Shown here piece by piece: positions 52,564 to 54,158 of a stretch of DNA of 54,158 bases; positions within the stretch are counted from its first letter, which is position 1, and every line of letters begins with the position of its first letter. The notes beneath the pieces are model-generated. The model worked only from the letters and a program-made list of their open reading frames with translations. It had not been told where the DNA came from and ran no database searches. Origin of the DNA: Gemmataceae bacterium (lineage in GTDB: Bacteria; Planctomycetota; Planctomycetia; Gemmatales; Gemmataceae); contig SHZZ01000023.1 of the NCBI GenBank assembly GCA_009692005.1, positions 1 to 54,158 of the forward strand, read 5' to 3'. The translations under genes were made by a program, and so were the position numbers.

Positions 52564-53985
52564 ATGCAACCAGGGGAAGGCAAGGTCGCCATGGCTTCCT
52601 CGAGGCAACCCATGGGATTTTCCCGCGCGCTGGCGTTGGCGGCACTTTTTCAGGGCGCTCTGGCCTTTGGCCAAGAAGCCAAACCGGTGGCCACCACTGC
52701 TGGAAACCTGCCTTCCTCCCTGACGCCCAACCGCTACTGGAACCTGCGCCTGACCCCGATCACGGAAGTGGTGAAAAAAACGCGGGGCGCGGTGGTTAAC
52801 ATCCACAGCGAACGGCCGCCGTCCACCGAGGATTTTTCGGTTCTCGGTGGTGCCAAAAACAACATCAACGGCATGGGCACCGGCATCGTCATTGATTCGC
52901 GCGGGTACATCATCACCAACAATCATGTGGTCGAGGATGTGACGCTGTTAAAAACCCGGCTGAGCGACGGCACCACTTATGCCGCGCAAGTGCTGGCCCG
53001 CGATCCGGAACACGATCTGGCCTTGTTGAAAATCGAAACCAGGAAGCCGCTGCAGGTCATCCATCTGGGAACGGCTTCCGACCTGATGACGGGTGAAACC
53101 GTGGTCGCCATGGGCAACGCCTTCGGCTACGAACACACGGTAACGGTGGGAGTGGTCAGCGCCACGCGCCGGGATGTCAGTTTGAACAAAGAGATGGCTT
53201 ACAAGGGGCTGATTCAAACGGATGCCAGCATCAACCCAGGAAATTCCGGCGGGCCGCTCTTGAACATTCACGGAGAACTGGTGGGGGTCAATGTGGCGAT
53301 CCGCGCCGGGGCCCAGGGGATCGGCTTCGCCATCCCTGTCGATACCATGGTGCGCGTGGCGGCGGACCTTTTGGGTTCTAAACGCGGCGGCGTGCGTCAT
53401 GGAATTGGCATTCGCAATGAAGTGCGGACAGAAGGTGTTGAGGGAGTTCGTCGGGCGGCCTGGGTGGATGTGGTTGAGGGCGCCGCCGCCAAGTGTGGAA
53501 TTCAGCGCGGCGATGAGATTCTTGCCGTGGGCAATTTTCCCGTGGCTTCCAGCCTGGATCTGGAAAGGGCTCTGCTCGACCGCGCCCCCGGGGACAAGCT
53601 TGAAGTTCGCCTGCGCCGCGATGGCCTCGAGCAGAAAAAGGAAATCACGCTCGACCCGGGTCGTCCGGAGCCGTCGTTGGCGGAACTCGTTTGGCGCCGC
53701 TTCGGGTTAAAGGCCCAGGGCGTGGGCGCCGACCTGGTCAGCAAGGCCAATTCGCAGTTGCATGGAGGAATGCTGATCCTGGAGGTCCGGCCGGAAAGCA
53801 TCGCCTCTCGCGCAGGCTTTCAAAAAGGAGACATTCTCGTCGGCCTGCACCAGTGGGAAATGATCTCGCTGGACAACATCGCTTTTGTGCTGAACCACCC
53901 GGAACTGCCCAGTTTTCAGCCGGTGCGTTTCTTTCTCATCCGCGCTGGCACGGTGCAACGCGGCTCCCTGGCGCACATTGATTAG
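52564..53985 (+). CDS. HtrA/DegP-like serine protease with two PDZ domains
   Basis: This 473-residue envelope protease would degrade or refold damaged proteins. The signal region is GFSRALALAALFQGALAFGQ. The trypsin-like domain has His121 (TNNHVVED), Asp151 (DPEHDLALLK) and Ser228 (INPGNSGGPLLN). PDZ1 lies at about 285-370 (GAAAKCGIQRGDEILAV) and a more diverged PDZ2 at about 385-465 (SIASRAGFQKGDILVGL). ATG 52564 follows AAGGA by seven bases; ATG 52591, with its own purine-rich site, is an equally usable start closer to the signal peptide. A hairpin lies just after the stop. Confidence 0.9.
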   Translation: MQPGEGKVAMASSRQPMGFSRALALAALFQGALAFGQEAKPVATTAGNLPSSLTPNRYWNLRLTPITEVVKKTRGAVVNIHSERPPSTEDFSVLGGAKNNINGMGTGIVIDSRGYIITNNHVVEDVTLLKTRLSDGTTYAAQVLARDPEHDLALLKIETRKPLQVIHLGTASDLMTGETVVAMGNAFGYEHTVTVGVVSATRRDVSLNKEMAYKGLIQTDASINPGNSGGPLLNIHGELVGVNVAIRAGAQGIGFAIPVDTMVRVAADLLGSKRGGVRHGIGIRNEVRTEGVEGVRRAAWVDVVEGAAAKCGIQRGDEILAVGNFPVASSLDLERALLDRAPGDKLEVRLRRDGLEQKKEITLDPGRPEPSLAELVWRRFGLKAQGVGADLVSKANSQLHGGMLILEVRPESIASRAGFQKGDILVGLHQWEMISLDNIAFVLNHPELPSFQPVRFFLIRAGTVQRGSLAHID

Positions 53986-53995
53986 CCCTTCACCC

Positions 53996-54011
53996 AGCAA
54001 ATTTTTTTGCT
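53996..54011. terminator. Small bidirectional terminator-like hairpin
   Basis: AGCAAA-TTTT-TTTGCT is a perfect six-base stem with T-rich loop between two convergent genes. It is short and AU-rich, so termination efficiency is uncertain. Confidence 0.4.
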
Positions 54012-54045
54012 CAAGCACAAACCGCCCTCTTTTACTACAACTCCT

Positions 54046-54158
54046 TCAGTTCCAATCGCCGGAGAGGATCCAGGCGGCCCAGTAGCGCGGAGGCAGGCGG
54101 GTGGCCGAGACGGGATTGTCCGCATCCTTAACTACCACCGGTTCATCTTCGACACCGC
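54046..54158 (-). CDS. C-terminus of a probable CHAT-domain protein (runs off window)
   Basis: The minus-strand frame entering from the right edge stays open for 37 codons to TGA at 54046-54048. It ends RLPPRYWAAWILSGDWN, which matches the very common ending of CHAT (caspase HetF-associated) domain proteins, typically 'hPyYWAaFvLsGd'. CHAT proteases often carry N-terminal TPR repeats, which would lie outside the window. With so little sequence the assignment is tentative. Confidence 0.55.
   Translation of the reverse strand, partial: GVEDEPVVVKDADNPVSATRLPPRYWAAWILSGDWN

Overview
This 54 kb window reads as chromosome of a planctomycete, most like the Gemmatales. That placement is inferred from several things: formylglycine sulfatases, Tat-exported Gfo/Idh/MocA oxidoreductases, a Hanks-type kinase with a C-terminal membrane anchor, the start of another kinase with the family's typical planctomycete N-terminus, a membrane-tethered coiled-coil operon, and GC-rich palindromic repeats scattered between genes. 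Forty-one coding sequences are supported, two of them cut by the window ends. I found no rRNA, tRNA, CRISPR array, insertion sequence or prophage.

Layout. 1-1010: start of a kinase gene, a palindrome-rich gap, and an unannotated 57-residue basic protein. 1146-8237: three sulfatases, a DUF2891 protein and an esterase/SMP-30 fusion, which look like an exported set for sulfated or esterified glycans. 8508-13179: a transmembrane Ser/Thr kinase divergent from four small membrane-anchored proteins, three of which share an 'M-[ST]-x-[ILV]-G-K' N-terminus. 13286-22494: prolyl oligopeptidase, a YdjM-like membrane hydrolase that seems to start at ATC, an NHL-repeat protein, and two Tat oxidoreductases flanking an alpha/beta hydrolase. 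22579-29305: aat, a small periplasmic STN-like protein, gyrA, an NAD-dependent epimerase, a YeiH-type transporter and a 46-residue membrane protein overlapping it.

29306-38455 is the most coherent system: an AT-rich control region with a well-matched sigma-54 promoter, then five tightly packed genes for nitrate assimilation. They are a NarK/NasA-type transporter, a fused DmsB-DmsC electron-transfer/membrane-anchor protein, a cytoplasmic molybdopterin nitrate reductase, a siroheme nitrite reductase, and a CysJ-like FAD/NAD(P)H reductase whose flavodoxin domain is replaced by a four-cysteine Fe-S motif. I infer quinol-fed reduction of nitrate and NAD(P)H-fed reduction of nitrite.

38505-41277 is an outer-membrane block (skp-like, lpxC, Gfo/Idh/MocA dehydrogenase). 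41539-54158 carries a lipoprotein, a methyltransferase overlapping a PolB-type exonuclease tail to tail, a transglutaminase, a succinate-semialdehyde-type dehydrogenase, a large sortilin-like beta-propeller protein with two inserted PDZ domains, a gamma-glutamyltransferase, an HtrA-like protease, and the C-terminus of a probable CHAT-domain protein. Functions are assigned from motifs read by eye; no database search was possible.
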